Below are positions 1-8,354 of a stretch of DNA of 64,000 nucleotides, piece after piece (the first letter of the stretch is position 1; each line of letters begins with the position of its first letter). The stretch is from Algoriphagus lacus (lineage in GTDB: Bacteria > Bacteroidota > Bacteroidia > Cytophagales > Cyclobacteriaceae): positions 372,001 through 436,000 of the forward strand of contig NZ_QXML01000002.1 of NCBI RefSeq assembly GCF_003583985.1, read 5' to 3'. A model generated the notes under the pieces. That model was not told the origin of the DNA. It saw nothing but the letters and a program-made list of their open reading frames with translations, and did not search any database. Both the position numbers and the translations under genes were made by a program.

Positions 1-553
1 ACTCATTGATTGCTTCCCCGATCACAGTCCCACTCACATTTTGCAGGTTACTTGTAGGAACAAAGTTGTATTCGGCCCCGATTCTGAATTTTCCAAGCTC
101 GATACCTGCTCTTGCCATAGGAGCCCAAGCAAAGTCAGCTTCCAAATTTCCCACTTCGTCCTCATTAATGTCGGTGTTTTCCAGGTCAATGCTGCTGAGT
201 GCATAATATCCAAATCCCACCCCGATGTATGGAGCCACCCGGCTGTTCCCTTTGTTGAAATAATAGTTTAAAGTTCCTGTGACCGAGGCATTGCCAGATA
301 CTTCTCCCTCGTAATCTTCTGAAATGTCGTAGTAGGTTACATCCTTAGCAAGTCCTGCCACACCAAGTCTAAGTCCTACCGCGATGTTGTTTTTCACCAA
401 AATCTGGGGTTCCAAATTTACCAATGCTCCGATTCCCCCATTTTTTGGCACTGCGGCGCCCAAATCCATTTGAAATCTAAATCCGCCTGCCCGCTGTCCA
501 TAGGCAGTATTCATTGCCAGCAGGACAAGCATTACTCCAAGAAGTTTTTTCAT
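1..553 (-). CDS. Outer-membrane beta-barrel protein, 3' part outside the window
   Basis: This gene reads leftwards and runs off the window, so only the first 184 codons are visible. The product starts with a short basic stretch and a hydrophobic signal peptide (MKKLLGVMLVLLAMNTAYGQ), cut probably after AYG. The mature part has alternating hydrophobic residues and aromatic/glycine turns (for example TGTLNYYFNKGN, VAPYIGVGFGYYAL, RIGAEYNFVP) typical of small OmpW/OprF-like barrels of Bacteroidota. No ligand or enzymatic motif is visible. The start at 551-553 is the only ATG giving the signal peptide. The class is fairly sure; the function is unknown. Confidence 0.8.
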   Translation of the reverse strand, partial: MKKLLGVMLVLLAMNTAYGQRAGGFRFQMDLGAAVPKNGGIGALVNLEPQILVKNNIAVGLRLGVAGLAKDVTYYDISEDYEGEVSGNASVTGTLNYYFNKGNSRVAPYIGVGFGYYALSSIDLENTDINEDEVGNLEADFAWAPMARAGIELGKFRIGAEYNFVPTSNLQNVSGTVIGEAINE

Positions 554-869
554 GTTTTTATAATTGTTTTTAGGTGTCATTTAAAATCTTTCAGGATTGC
601 TAATTAGCTACCTCAGTCTAACTAGCGTCATGATCGATTTCATGGGTTGTTTTAGAATTTTTATGATTTACCAAATATGATCAAAAAAGAATTCAAGACT
701 TGAAAACCTGAGTTCGATCTTTGAGTTGAAGTTTTAGGGTTTTGTTATTTTCTCAAAACCTTCACCCGAAAAAGGTTGGCGGCATCGATTATGGACATTT
801 TTCCTCATTGTTCCATTGCGAATTAGGACAACCTGGGAATTTTAGGCAAAATCGCAAAATGAATTTTTC
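554..869. other. Intergenic gap between divergent genes
   Basis: This gap must hold the promoters of the leftward barrel protein and the rightward ABC operon. I see no exact TAnnTTTG element and no convincing ORF. The only structure is a small inverted repeat, AACCTT at 757-762 with AAGGTT at 772-777, with no T-run after it. Confidence 0.4.
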
Positions 870-1586
870 ATGCTCACGGTAACGAACCTTATTAAAAAGT
901 ACGGCAAGCAGAACGCTGTCGATGATATTTCTTTCCAACTCGAAGGGGGAGAGGTAGTTGGTCTGCTCGGACCAAACGGCGCCGGAAAAAGTACCACGAT
1001 GAAGTGCATTGTGGGACTGCTTCGAAAAACCTCCGGAGAGGTCACCATTGGCGGATACGATCACTTGAGTGTGGAAGCCAAGCGGTTTTTCAGTTACATT
1101 CCTGAGACTCCTTATGTATATGATTTGCTTACAGTCAAAGAACACATGCAGTTTATTGCCCAGGCGTATGGGGTCACAGAGTGGCAGGTCAAAGCCAAGG
1201 AACTTCTGGAACTTTTTGAACTGGATGATAAGCAAAACAAACTGGGCAGAGACCTTTCCAAAGGAATGAGGCAAAAAGTGTCGATTTGCTGCGCTTTGCT
1301 TCCGGATCCACAATTGCTGTTTTTTGACGAACCAATGATTGGATTGGATCCCAAAGCCATTAAAAATACCAAGCAGGTGTTTAAGCAGTTGAAAGAGGCA
1401 GGGAAAACAATCCTGGTCAGCACCCACCTCATCGATAGTGTGGAGCTCATCGCAGACCGGGTAATGATTCTCAAAGATGGGCGAATCATCGGAAATGACA
1501 CCATTTTCAATCTCAAACAGCAAGCCCTTCAGGGACAGGGTTCCTCGCTGGAGGATCTGTTTTTAGAAATGACCAAAGATGAATGA
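870..1586 (+). CDS. ABC transporter ATP-binding protein
   Basis: This is the nucleotide-binding subunit of an ABC transporter, 238 residues, the normal size for a stand-alone ATPase. The order of motifs is canonical: Walker A GPNGAGKST near residue 35, a signature loop LSKGMRQK near 130, Walker B LLFFDEPMIGLDP near 150 and the switch histidine in STHL near 188. The short signature, with KGM in place of SGGQ, is common in exporters of the CcmA/NatA type. It overlaps the next gene, a membrane permease, by 8 bases, so the two are translationally coupled and probably form one exporter. The substrate cannot be read from sequence. Confidence 0.93.
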   Translation: MLTVTNLIKKYGKQNAVDDISFQLEGGEVVGLLGPNGAGKSTTMKCIVGLLRKTSGEVTIGGYDHLSVEAKRFFSYIPETPYVYDLLTVKEHMQFIAQAYGVTEWQVKAKELLELFELDDKQNKLGRDLSKGMRQKVSICCALLPDPQLLFFDEPMIGLDPKAIKNTKQVFKQLKEAGKTILVSTHLIDSVELIADRVMILKDGRIIGNDTIFNLKQQALQGQGSSLEDLFLEMTKDE

Positions 1587-3210
1587 GTTCAGGCTATTGT
1601 TTAGGAAAGACCTGTTCCTCCTGATCAACAATATCAAGCTAATTCTTAAAAACCCGCTTCGATTGATTCCTTATGCGGTTTTGGTAGGGTATTTCACCTT
1701 CATCTATTCCCAACGCACCAAGAGCCGAGATTTGGGATCTGAACTGGAAGGGGTAAATGTAGGTGAAGTAGCTGATGTGGATTTTGCGATACAAAATTTA
1801 GTCGGTGGAGCAACGATTCTTGCGTTGGCTTTTTTGGTGTTTCAACTTTATAGGGCGACCAAAAACAACGTGAGTTTTTTCAAAATGGCAGACGTAAATC
1901 TGCTGTTTACCGCACCGGTCAAGCCTGAAAACCTGTTGCTTTACTACATGGCGAGGTCTATTCTACCTGCTTTGGGTGGATCTATTTTGTTTATGATTTA
2001 CGGAGCCAGTCAACTGGCCGATCAGTTTCAGTTGACTTTTGCCAATGCGGTTTTTCTCATATTGGGATTCGCTTTGTTCTTTTTTATGATTTTCCCGATT
2101 CGTTTTTTGATCTATACGCTTCATACCAAGTATGGGGTTATGGAATACATCCGAGTAGGAACCGTCGGCTTAGGGATAGCCCTAGGTTTGATGGTGTTGA
2201 TTCCCGGATTCATGGCTGAAAAGTTCTGGCAAGGAATGTTTTCATGGATTGCTTCACCTTGGTTTGATCTGTTTCCAATCGTTGGTTGGAGTCGTGGAAT
2301 CTTAGGTTATATCACGCATGAAAATCTGATCCTTGCAGTTTGTTTTATAGGGCTATATGGGGTAACCTATTTCGCGGTGGTGAAATTGGTCATCCAGTTT
2401 GCGGGGTATTATTACGAAGATGTGCTTGAGGCCACCAAGACCAATGAAGACAAACTGGAAAAAGCTCGGGGTACTCAGGAAATAACCGAGGACACCTATA
2501 GTCTAAATGCGAAAAAGCAACTGGCCTTGCCTGATTTCGGGCTTGGGGCAAAGGCTTTCTATTGGAGAAATTATGTGCATAGCAGTCGGCAGGATTTTCA
2601 TCCGCTTTTTGGAGTTTATTCCATGGGCTTGGCTGGTTTGGGGATTGTATTTGCCGGGCTTTCTAATTTTGACTGGTTTTCCCATAAGGTTCTTTATTTC
2701 TACCTACTTTTTATGCTGGGTTTTTACTTCCTGGCTGGGATTGGGCGAGCAAATATTGGGGATCTGAAAAAGCCTTGGTTTATCCTTGTGCCTGCAAGCT
2801 GGTCAGCTAAATTCTGGAATATGATCAAGCTTGACCTTGTGCAGACGTTGCTTTTTGCAACGGTTTTGATAGTGCCATCTGTCTTTTTGGCTCATGCCAG
2901 TTTAGGGTTGATTCCATTGTTTTTAGTTGGGATGGTGGTGTCTTACCTGACTGGATTTGCCATTAATTTGATTCCTCAGATTGCGCTGGAGGAGAGTTGG
3001 GATAGATTCTTGATTAAGCCAATCATGATTGGAGGCATTTTTCTCTTTGGGATTATTCCGGCCTTGATTTTAAGCATTCTTGTGTTTGCATTTTCGGACC
3101 AATTTGTTTGGGGTTTATTTGCGGGAGTTTTAATGATGAGTTTCGTGGCGGCGATACTTATTCACGTCACGCTGGACGTGTTGAAACGTCTGGAGTTTAA
3201 GGAAATGTAA
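1579..3210 (+). CDS. ABC transporter permease
   Basis: This 543-residue polytopic membrane protein overlaps the preceding ATPase by 8 bases and is its likely partner. Hydrophobic segments occur near residues 30-45, 75-90, 110-130, 145-165, 190-215, 255-275 and in a second set from 345 to 530, giving roughly twelve helices in two blocks separated by a charged cytoplasmic stretch (residues 280-320, rich in E, D and K). There is no periplasmic binding protein nearby, which favours an export role. The family resembles the ABC-2 permeases paired with NatA-like ATPases in Bacteroidota. Substrate unknown. Confidence 0.85.
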   Translation: MNEFRLLFRKDLFLLINNIKLILKNPLRLIPYAVLVGYFTFIYSQRTKSRDLGSELEGVNVGEVADVDFAIQNLVGGATILALAFLVFQLYRATKNNVSFFKMADVNLLFTAPVKPENLLLYYMARSILPALGGSILFMIYGASQLADQFQLTFANAVFLILGFALFFFMIFPIRFLIYTLHTKYGVMEYIRVGTVGLGIALGLMVLIPGFMAEKFWQGMFSWIASPWFDLFPIVGWSRGILGYITHENLILAVCFIGLYGVTYFAVVKLVIQFAGYYYEDVLEATKTNEDKLEKARGTQEITEDTYSLNAKKQLALPDFGLGAKAFYWRNYVHSSRQDFHPLFGVYSMGLAGLGIVFAGLSNFDWFSHKVLYFYLLFMLGFYFLAGIGRANIGDLKKPWFILVPASWSAKFWNMIKLDLVQTLLFATVLIVPSVFLAHASLGLIPLFLVGMVVSYLTGFAINLIPQIALEESWDRFLIKPIMIGGIFLFGIIPALILSILVFAFSDQFVWGLFAGVLMMSFVAAILIHVTLDVLKRLEFKEM

Positions 3211-3237
3211 GAAGAGGTTCAGTCATTGTTTCCAGTT

Positions 3238-3292
3238 CGAGTGGAAGGTGAATTAATCACAAAATATTATTTGGTTAATTATCCTTCCATTC
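3238..3292. repeat. Imperfect inverted repeat between ABC permease and CBS gene
   Basis: The arm at 3239-3258 and the arm at 3273-3292 are complementary at about 16 of 20 positions, with most mismatches being G-U compatible, around a 14-base AT-rich loop. No T-run follows on the plus strand. It could end the ABC mRNA, protect it, or act in the leader of the next gene. Confidence 0.45.
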
Positions 3293-3314
3293 GCTGAGTG
3301 CGAAGAAATTCCCC

Positions 3315-3322
3315 TAATTTTG
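3315..3322 (+). promoter_or_regulatory. Candidate -7 promoter element of the CBS gene
   Basis: TAATTTTG matches the Bacteroidota -7 consensus TAnnTTTG and lies 22 bases before the start codon at 3345. No TTG is found at the expected -33 spacing, so support rests on the -7 box alone. Confidence 0.35.
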
Positions 3323-3344
3323 ATCCATCCAAATGTAACTGAGC

Positions 3345-4712
3345 ATGATTTACAACTCCATCATCGACACCATCGGGAATACTCCGATGATTCGCCTTAA
3401 CAAGATCGCAAAGCACCTCAAAGGAGAAGTCCTGGTGAAGGTGGAATATTTTAACCCCGGAAACTCCATGAAAGACCGGATGGCGATTAAAATGGTGGAG
3501 GATGCCGAAAAAGCAGGAATCCTGAAGCCTGGAGGAACCATCATCGAAGGTACCAGTGGCAATACCGGAATGGGACTTGCGCTTGCAGCTGTGGCTAAAG
3601 GTTACAAGTGTATTTTTACCATGGCGGATAAACAGTCCAAGGAAAAAATTGACATCCTAAGAGCAGTAGGTGCCGAAGTAGTGGTCTGCCCTACCAATGT
3701 GACTCCGGATGACCCGAGATCTTACTACTCCGTAGCAAGAAAACTCAACCGCGACATTCCGAATTCTTTTTACCCCAACCAATACGACAATCTTTCTAAT
3801 GCTTTGGCTCATTATGAGACCACCGGGCCGGAAATCTGGAAGGATACCGAAGGTAGAATTACGCACTATGCCGCAGGTGTGGGGACAGGTGGATCGATGT
3901 GCGGAACAGCAAAATTCCTAAAGGAGCAAAATCCGAATATTGTCACCGTGGGTATTGATACTTATGGGTCAGTATTCAAAAAATATAAGGAGACCGGCAT
4001 TTTTGACGAGAAGGAAATCTATCCCTACCTCACTGAAGGTATTGGAGAGGATATCTTGCCAAAAAATGTTGACTTCAGCCTAATTGACCACTTCATCAAA
4101 GTAACTGATAAGGATGCTGCTGTGATGACCCGACGTTTGGCTCGAGAGGAAGGACTTTTTGTAGGCTGGTCATGCGGATCCGCAGTGCATGGCGCATTGG
4201 AATGGGCAAAGGATAACCTGAAGGAGGGGGATGTGATGGTTATTATTTTGCCAGATCATGGAACTCGCTATTTGGGCAAAGTATACAATGACGAATGGAT
4301 GAGAAATCATGGTTTTCTCGAAGATAAAACCTTCTCAACGGCACGGGATATCATTACACAACGTAGCGGAAGCTACCACTTGCTTTCAGTGAAAAAGACA
4401 GATTCAGTAAAAGAGGCGATTGAACTAATGAACGGAAAAAGTGTATCCCAGATCCCGGTAATGGAAGGGGATGAGGTGGTAGGAAGCTTGACAGACAATA
4501 AGTTGTTGTCCAAAATCATCGAAAATCCGGGGTTGAAAGACGGAAATGTGGCAGAGGTGATGGAAGGATCCATGAAGTTTGTTGCACTGGATTCCACCTT
4601 GGATGTACTTTCCTCAATGGTGGAAAAAGATAAAGCCGTTTTGGTCCGAGACCCCCAAAACAACATTCATATCATCACCAAGCATGATATTCTGGAGGCA
4701 TTTACTAAGTAA
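3345..4712 (+). CDS. Cystathionine beta-synthase / cysteine-synthase-type PLP enzyme with CBS domains
   Basis: This enzyme is a fold-type II pyridoxal-phosphate protein that should condense serine or O-acetylserine with homocysteine or sulfide (transsulfuration or cysteine synthesis). The PLP lysine is K43 in FNPGNSMKDR, the phosphate loop is TSGNTG at residues 70-75, and a glycine-rich GVGTGG loop follows near 179. After the catalytic part (about 1-320) come two tandem CBS domains (about 335-455), which usually bind adenosyl ligands and tune activity. Length 455 fits bacterial CBS proteins lacking the N-terminal haem domain of animals. A small membrane-protein gene starts 5 bases downstream and is likely cotranscribed. 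Whether homocysteine or sulfide is the physiological partner cannot be told. Confidence 0.9.
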   Translation: MIYNSIIDTIGNTPMIRLNKIAKHLKGEVLVKVEYFNPGNSMKDRMAIKMVEDAEKAGILKPGGTIIEGTSGNTGMGLALAAVAKGYKCIFTMADKQSKEKIDILRAVGAEVVVCPTNVTPDDPRSYYSVARKLNRDIPNSFYPNQYDNLSNALAHYETTGPEIWKDTEGRITHYAAGVGTGGSMCGTAKFLKEQNPNIVTVGIDTYGSVFKKYKETGIFDEKEIYPYLTEGIGEDILPKNVDFSLIDHFIKVTDKDAAVMTRRLAREEGLFVGWSCGSAVHGALEWAKDNLKEGDVMVIILPDHGTRYLGKVYNDEWMRNHGFLEDKTFSTARDIITQRSGSYHLLSVKKTDSVKEAIELMNGKSVSQIPVMEGDEVVGSLTDNKLLSKIIENPGLKDGNVAEVMEGSMKFVALDSTLDVLSSMVEKDKAVLVRDPQNNIHIITKHDILEAFTK

Positions 4713-4717
4713 AACCA

Positions 4718-5386
4718 ATGAATCCTGAAAAACTGCAGCAATTGCTGGAATCAGAGGTAGATTTTGACATCAAATCTGCATTTGTAAAAGCCTGGGAAAT
4801 TTTCAAATCCCAGGCTTTACTGCATGTGAGTTTCATGTTTTTGGTGCTGACAGTTCAAGCGAGTTTTGTGTTGTATTTGAAGGAATACGTGCTGCTATAC
4901 AGTTTATTGATAGCTCCTCCTCTGTATTCTGGATTTTATTTGGTAGCTAATAAAATCAGTTTAGGGCTGCCAGTGTCCTACTCTGATTATTTTGGAGGCT
5001 TTCAATACTTCTGGCTGACCTTTACCATCTGGTTAATTGCCCAGGTTTTGATCGTTCTCGGAGTGTTTGCATTGGTGGCACCTGGGGTGTATCTCGCTGT
5101 TGGTTACTTTTTTTCAGTGCTGATGGGAATGTTTGGAGGATTTGACTTTTGGACTTCCATGGAGCTAAGCCGAAAGCTAGTAACCCGGAACTGGTGGAAG
5201 TTTTTTGTTTTGGTGCTAATTCTGATTGCTATGAACCTTGCCACCTTGATCACCTTCGGTATGGCGTTGGTTATTACCCTACCAATGACCTTTTTTGTGA
5301 ACTATGTGGTTTTTGAAGAATTGACTCGGGAAGTTTTTGCAAGTGAGCCGTCTGGTCCTGCGACTACTCATGAGTCAGAATCATAG
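4718..5386 (+). CDS. Uncharacterised polytopic membrane protein
   Basis: A 222-residue protein with a soluble amphipathic start (first about 30 residues) followed by about five or six hydrophobic helices, roughly at residues 35-55, 60-80, 100-140 (a long pair), 160-190 and 190-205, and a hydrophilic tail rich in S, T, P and E. I recognise no catalytic motif; the layout resembles uncharacterised integral membrane proteins of the YciC/DUF2189 kind, but this is only a resemblance. It sits 5 bases after the CBS gene and its 3' end overlaps the convergent plsC gene by 23 bases. Confidence 0.75.
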   Translation: MNPEKLQQLLESEVDFDIKSAFVKAWEIFKSQALLHVSFMFLVLTVQASFVLYLKEYVLLYSLLIAPPLYSGFYLVANKISLGLPVSYSDYFGGFQYFWLTFTIWLIAQVLIVLGVFALVAPGVYLAVGYFFSVLMGMFGGFDFWTSMELSRKLVTRNWWKFFVLVLILIAMNLATLITFGMALVITLPMTFFVNYVVFEELTREVFASEPSGPATTHESES

Positions 5387-6092
5387 CTTCAAGACGATTC
5401 CGGCACTTTTCCGAATAATCTCCAACTGCTGTCTCTGAAGGATTCGGAGGTAAAACTGGTTCCGAAAAATAAACACTCACTGTGCCAGGAGTAAGGAGAA
5501 TTGATCCCCGTTTCATGATTTTGTCTGCACCGATCACGGCCATAGGAAGGATGGGGATTCCTGTCTCTACCGAAAGCCGAAATGCTCCCTTTTGGAAAGG
5601 CAAAAGTGTGGCTTGGGTGTCATTTCGGGTTCCCTCAGGAGCAACTACCACGGAAATCCCCTGGTTCAGATGTTTGATCAGCTTTTGAAGACTGATCCTT
5701 CTGGATTCGGCATTACTTCGGTCTACCCAGACCGCGAGCCGTCCGGTTATTGTCCCGAAGATGGGAATTTTGGAAAGTTCTTTTTTCCCAATCACTCTGA
5801 CTTCCTGGGGAATGACCATAGGGATAACTGGGGCATCGATAAAAGAACGGTGATTGAAAATGTAGATGTAGGGTTTGCTTCGGTCAATAAGTTCTTTGCC
5901 ATATACTTCAAATCTGATCCCTGAAAGTGCTGCCCAGATTCCTCCCCAAAGCCGGATGAAAAAGAAAGAGATTTTATCACCTCGCTGACTGATCAGCAAA
6001 GGAATCAAAATGAATAATCCGAAAACCAACATCAAGGCGATGAATAACAGGCCTGAATAAATGGTATAAATCCACTGGAAGAACTTGATCAT
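5364..6092 (-). CDS. plsC: 1-acyl-sn-glycerol-3-phosphate acyltransferase
   Basis: This enzyme transfers an acyl chain to lysophosphatidic acid to give phosphatidic acid at the inner face of the cytoplasmic membrane. The two hallmarks are present: the HX4D motif in NHRSFID (H81, D86) and the substrate motif PEGTRN (E153-R156). The first 35 residues form a hydrophobic anchor, and a second hydrophobic stretch (FFIRLWGGIWAALSG) follows. At 242 residues it has normal length. It is transcribed leftwards and its last codons overlap the end of the convergent membrane-protein gene by 23 bases. A related LPLAT with another acceptor is possible, but PlsC is the best reading. Confidence 0.9.
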   Translation of the reverse strand: MIKFFQWIYTIYSGLLFIALMLVFGLFILIPLLISQRGDKISFFFIRLWGGIWAALSGIRFEVYGKELIDRSKPYIYIFNHRSFIDAPVIPMVIPQEVRVIGKKELSKIPIFGTITGRLAVWVDRSNAESRRISLQKLIKHLNQGISVVVAPEGTRNDTQATLLPFQKGAFRLSVETGIPILPMAVIGADKIMKRGSILLTPGTVSVYFSEPVLPPNPSETAVGDYSEKCRNRLEAMILTHE

Positions 6093-6146
6093 CCGGAATT
6101 ATGCTTATTTTTGGGTTCGAAAATTATCCTTTAACTCTTTGCTTGC

Positions 6147-6177
6147 AAGCCTCGGAGCGATCCGGGGCTTTTCTTTT
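6147..6177 (+). terminator. Orphan terminator-like hairpin upstream of rpsA
   Basis: AAGCCTCGGA (6147-6156) pairs with TCCGGGGCTT (6161-6170), one G-U pair, across a GCGA tetraloop, followed by TTCTTTT. It has terminator form on the plus strand, but the only gene to the left (plsC) runs the other way. Confidence 0.5.
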
Positions 6178-6295
6178 ATTATAAAATCGGAATCAATTTT
6201 AGGCGGAATCTGATATAAAACCAATCCAATGAGTTTCTAAGCTTGTTTCCTTCCTGAATTTTTCATCAACTTTTCTGGAAATAGGAGAAAATCAA

Positions 6296-6303
6296 TACCT
6301 TTG
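6296..6303 (+). promoter_or_regulatory. Candidate promoter of rpsA
   Basis: TACCTTTG is an exact match to the Bacteroidota -7 consensus TAnnTTTG; the same octamer occurs in the actA promoter. Transcription would start near 6309, leaving a leader of about 100 bases. The -33 position holds only a degenerate TTCTG-like sequence. Confidence 0.55.
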
Positions 6304-6323
6304 CAGTCCGTTCGGGTGAGCGG

Positions 6324-6404
6324 GGTGTTTTGAGAGTTCAAAACGCTGATTTCTAACCAAAAAACTTCAGTTCGACGACTCTAGAACTGAGGCTAATCAG
6401 AGTC
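6324..6404 (+). promoter_or_regulatory. Structured 5' leader of rpsA (hairpin plus candidate pseudoknot)
   Basis: Two structures can be drawn in the leader. The first is a hairpin, GTTTTGA (6327-6333) with TCAAAAC (6338-6344). The second is a stem of nine pairs, 6365-6373 with 6384-6392 (one G-U), whose loop contains GACTCT (6377-6382), perfectly complementary to AGAGTC (6399-6404). Together these form an H-type pseudoknot ending 8 bases before the ATG at 6413. The position suggests control of S1 translation, possibly by S1 itself. The pairing is seen in the sequence; the regulatory role is inferred. Confidence 0.5.
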
Positions 6405-6412
6405 AATTTTAT

Positions 6413-8191
6413 ATGTCTAGTACAAAAGAATTTAACTGGGAAGCGTTCGACACCAAAGGTTTCGGAGAAGGCTACACCAAAGAGCAAAGAGCTCAGATGG
6501 AAGCCATGTACACCGGCACATTGAACGAAATCACTGAAAAAGAAGTGATCAAAGGTGTGGTAGTAGGAGTAAACGACAAGGATGTAATCATCAACATCGG
6601 GTTCAAATCTGACGGTCTTGTGCCGCTTTCTGAATTCCGTGACGTAGCTGGCATCAAGCCAGGTGACGAAGTTGAGGTATTCATCGAAGAGCAGGAAAAT
6701 GCTTTGGGTCAGTTGATCCTTTCCCGTAAGAAAGCCAAAATCGTACGTGCTTGGCAGGATATCGAGAGCGCTCTTGAAAATGACAGCGTGATCGAAGGTC
6801 TTGTGAAGAGAAGAACCAAAGGTGGTCTAATCGTAGATATCTACGGAGTAGAAGCATTCTTGCCAGGTTCTCAAATCGACGTGAAGCCTATCAGAGATTT
6901 TGATATCTATGTAGGTAAGAAGATGGAAGTGAAAGTGGTGAAAATCAACCACGCAAATGATAACGTAGTAGTTTCTCACAAGGTCCTTATCGAAAAGGAT
7001 TTGGAGAAGCAAAAAGCAGAAATCCTCAACAACCTGGAAAAAGGTCAGGTATTGGAAGGTGTGATCAAGAACATGACCAACTTCGGTGTATTCATCGACT
7101 TGGGTGGTGTAGATGGTCTACTACACATTACCGATATTTCTTGGGGACGTATCAATCATCCGGAAGAAGTATTGCAGCTTGACCAGAAGGTTCAGGTTGT
7201 TGTTCTTGACTTTGATGATGACAAGAGAAGAATTTCTTTGGGTATGAAGCAGTTGACTTCTCATCCTTGGGATTCTTTGGCTTCAAGCCTTGAAATCGGT
7301 TCCAGAGTACAAGGTAAGATTGTTAACGTAGCTGACTACGGAGCATTCCTTGAACTGGCTCCAGGCGTAGAAGGGTTGATTCACGTTTCTGAAATGAGCT
7401 GGTCTCAGCATTTGAGAAATCCTGCTGACTTCGTGAAAGTAGGAGACGAAATCGAAGCTGTTGTCTTGACTTTGGATAAGGACGAAAGAAAAATGTCTTT
7501 GGGAATCAAGCAATTGACCGAAGATCCATGGACTAAAGGCGACATGTCTACTAAGTATAAAGTAGGCAGCAAGCACAAAGGAGTGGTAAGAAACTTGACC
7601 AACTTCGGCCTATTCCTTGAATTGGAAGAAGGTATCGACGGCTTGGTTCACGTATCTGACCTTTCTTGGACTAAGAAGATTAAGCATCCATCTGAGTTTG
7701 TAAAAGTTGGTGACGAGCTTGACGTAGCAGTTCTTGAACTTGACGTAGAAAACAGAAGATTGGCCCTTGGCCACAAGCAGTTGGAAGAAAACCCTTGGGA
7801 TACTTTCGAAACTGTATTCCCTGTAGGATCAGTTCATAAGTGTACTGTAAACTCTAAGAACGACAAAGGAGCTGTTCTAGAGCTTCCTTACGGTTTGGAA
7901 GGTTTCGCTACTGTGAAGAACTTGGAGAAAGAAGACGGTACTCAGGTAGAAGTTGGTGATTCTTTGGATTTCAAAGTAACTGAGTTCTCCAAAGATGACA
8001 AGAGAATAGTACTTTCTCACACTGCAACTTTCAAAGAAGAAGCGAAAGCTGCCAAGAAAGCAGCCGCTCCAGCAGCAGGCGGAAAGAAGAAAGAAGAGTC
8101 CGTTGAAATGCCTGCTCAGGCTGAGAAGTCAACCTTTGGTGACATCGATGCACTGGCTGAGTTGAAGGAAAAAATGGAGGGTAAAAAGTAA
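6413..8191 (+). CDS. rpsA: 30S ribosomal protein S1
   Basis: This is ribosomal protein bS1, which binds mRNA on the small subunit and promotes initiation. That role matters in Bacteroidota, which rarely use Shine-Dalgarno pairing. Six S1 (OB-fold) repeats can be counted at about residues 38-105, 124-190, 210-280, 297-370, 383-455 and 470-540. The third to fifth are the most canonical (NMTNFGVFIDLGGVDGLLH, VADYGAFLELAPGVEGLIH, NLTNFGLFLELEEGIDGLVH). The tail (540-592) is rich in K, A and E and probably disordered. Length 592 matches the family. The gene is monocistronic, with its own promoter-like box, a structured leader and a downstream terminator. Confidence 0.97.
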   Translation: MSSTKEFNWEAFDTKGFGEGYTKEQRAQMEAMYTGTLNEITEKEVIKGVVVGVNDKDVIINIGFKSDGLVPLSEFRDVAGIKPGDEVEVFIEEQENALGQLILSRKKAKIVRAWQDIESALENDSVIEGLVKRRTKGGLIVDIYGVEAFLPGSQIDVKPIRDFDIYVGKKMEVKVVKINHANDNVVVSHKVLIEKDLEKQKAEILNNLEKGQVLEGVIKNMTNFGVFIDLGGVDGLLHITDISWGRINHPEEVLQLDQKVQVVVLDFDDDKRRISLGMKQLTSHPWDSLASSLEIGSRVQGKIVNVADYGAFLELAPGVEGLIHVSEMSWSQHLRNPADFVKVGDEIEAVVLTLDKDERKMSLGIKQLTEDPWTKGDMSTKYKVGSKHKGVVRNLTNFGLFLELEEGIDGLVHVSDLSWTKKIKHPSEFVKVGDELDVAVLELDVENRRLALGHKQLEENPWDTFETVFPVGSVHKCTVNSKNDKGAVLELPYGLEGFATVKNLEKEDGTQVEVGDSLDFKVTEFSKDDKRIVLSHTATFKEEAKAAKKAAAPAAGGKKKEESVEMPAQAEKSTFGDIDALAELKEKMEGKK

Positions 8192-8223
8192 TTTCAGATC
8201 TGAGATTTGAAATTTCAATAGGA

Positions 8224-8254
8224 AACGCCGGCTGAAAAGTCGGCGTTTTTTGTT
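8224..8254 (+). terminator. Rho-independent terminator of rpsA
   Basis: AACGCCGGCT (8224-8233) pairs with AGTCGGCGTT (8238-8247), one G-U pair, around a GAAA tetraloop, and runs into a T-tract. It follows the rpsA stop codon by about 30 bases. Confidence 0.85.
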
Positions 8255-8320
8255 GGGTCTTTTTTTAAGTTTTTGAATAAGTGCTTCCTATTCTTTAGAT
8301 GTGCAGAAAGGGACAAAAAG

Positions 8321-8347
8321 AAAAAAGCATCCACTTTCGTAGATGCT
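8321..8347 (-). terminator. Terminator of tRNA-Cys
   Basis: On the minus strand AGCATC (8347-8342) and GATGCT (8331-8326) form a stem followed by a run of T (8326-8321). It lies just downstream of the leftward tRNA gene. Confidence 0.7.
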
Positions 8348-8354
8348 ATTGAAG

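Noticed and set aside
789-1523. 244-residue antisense reading frame opposite the ABC ATPase
   Set aside because: It lies entirely antisense to a gene with all ABC motifs and has no recognisable domain or start context.
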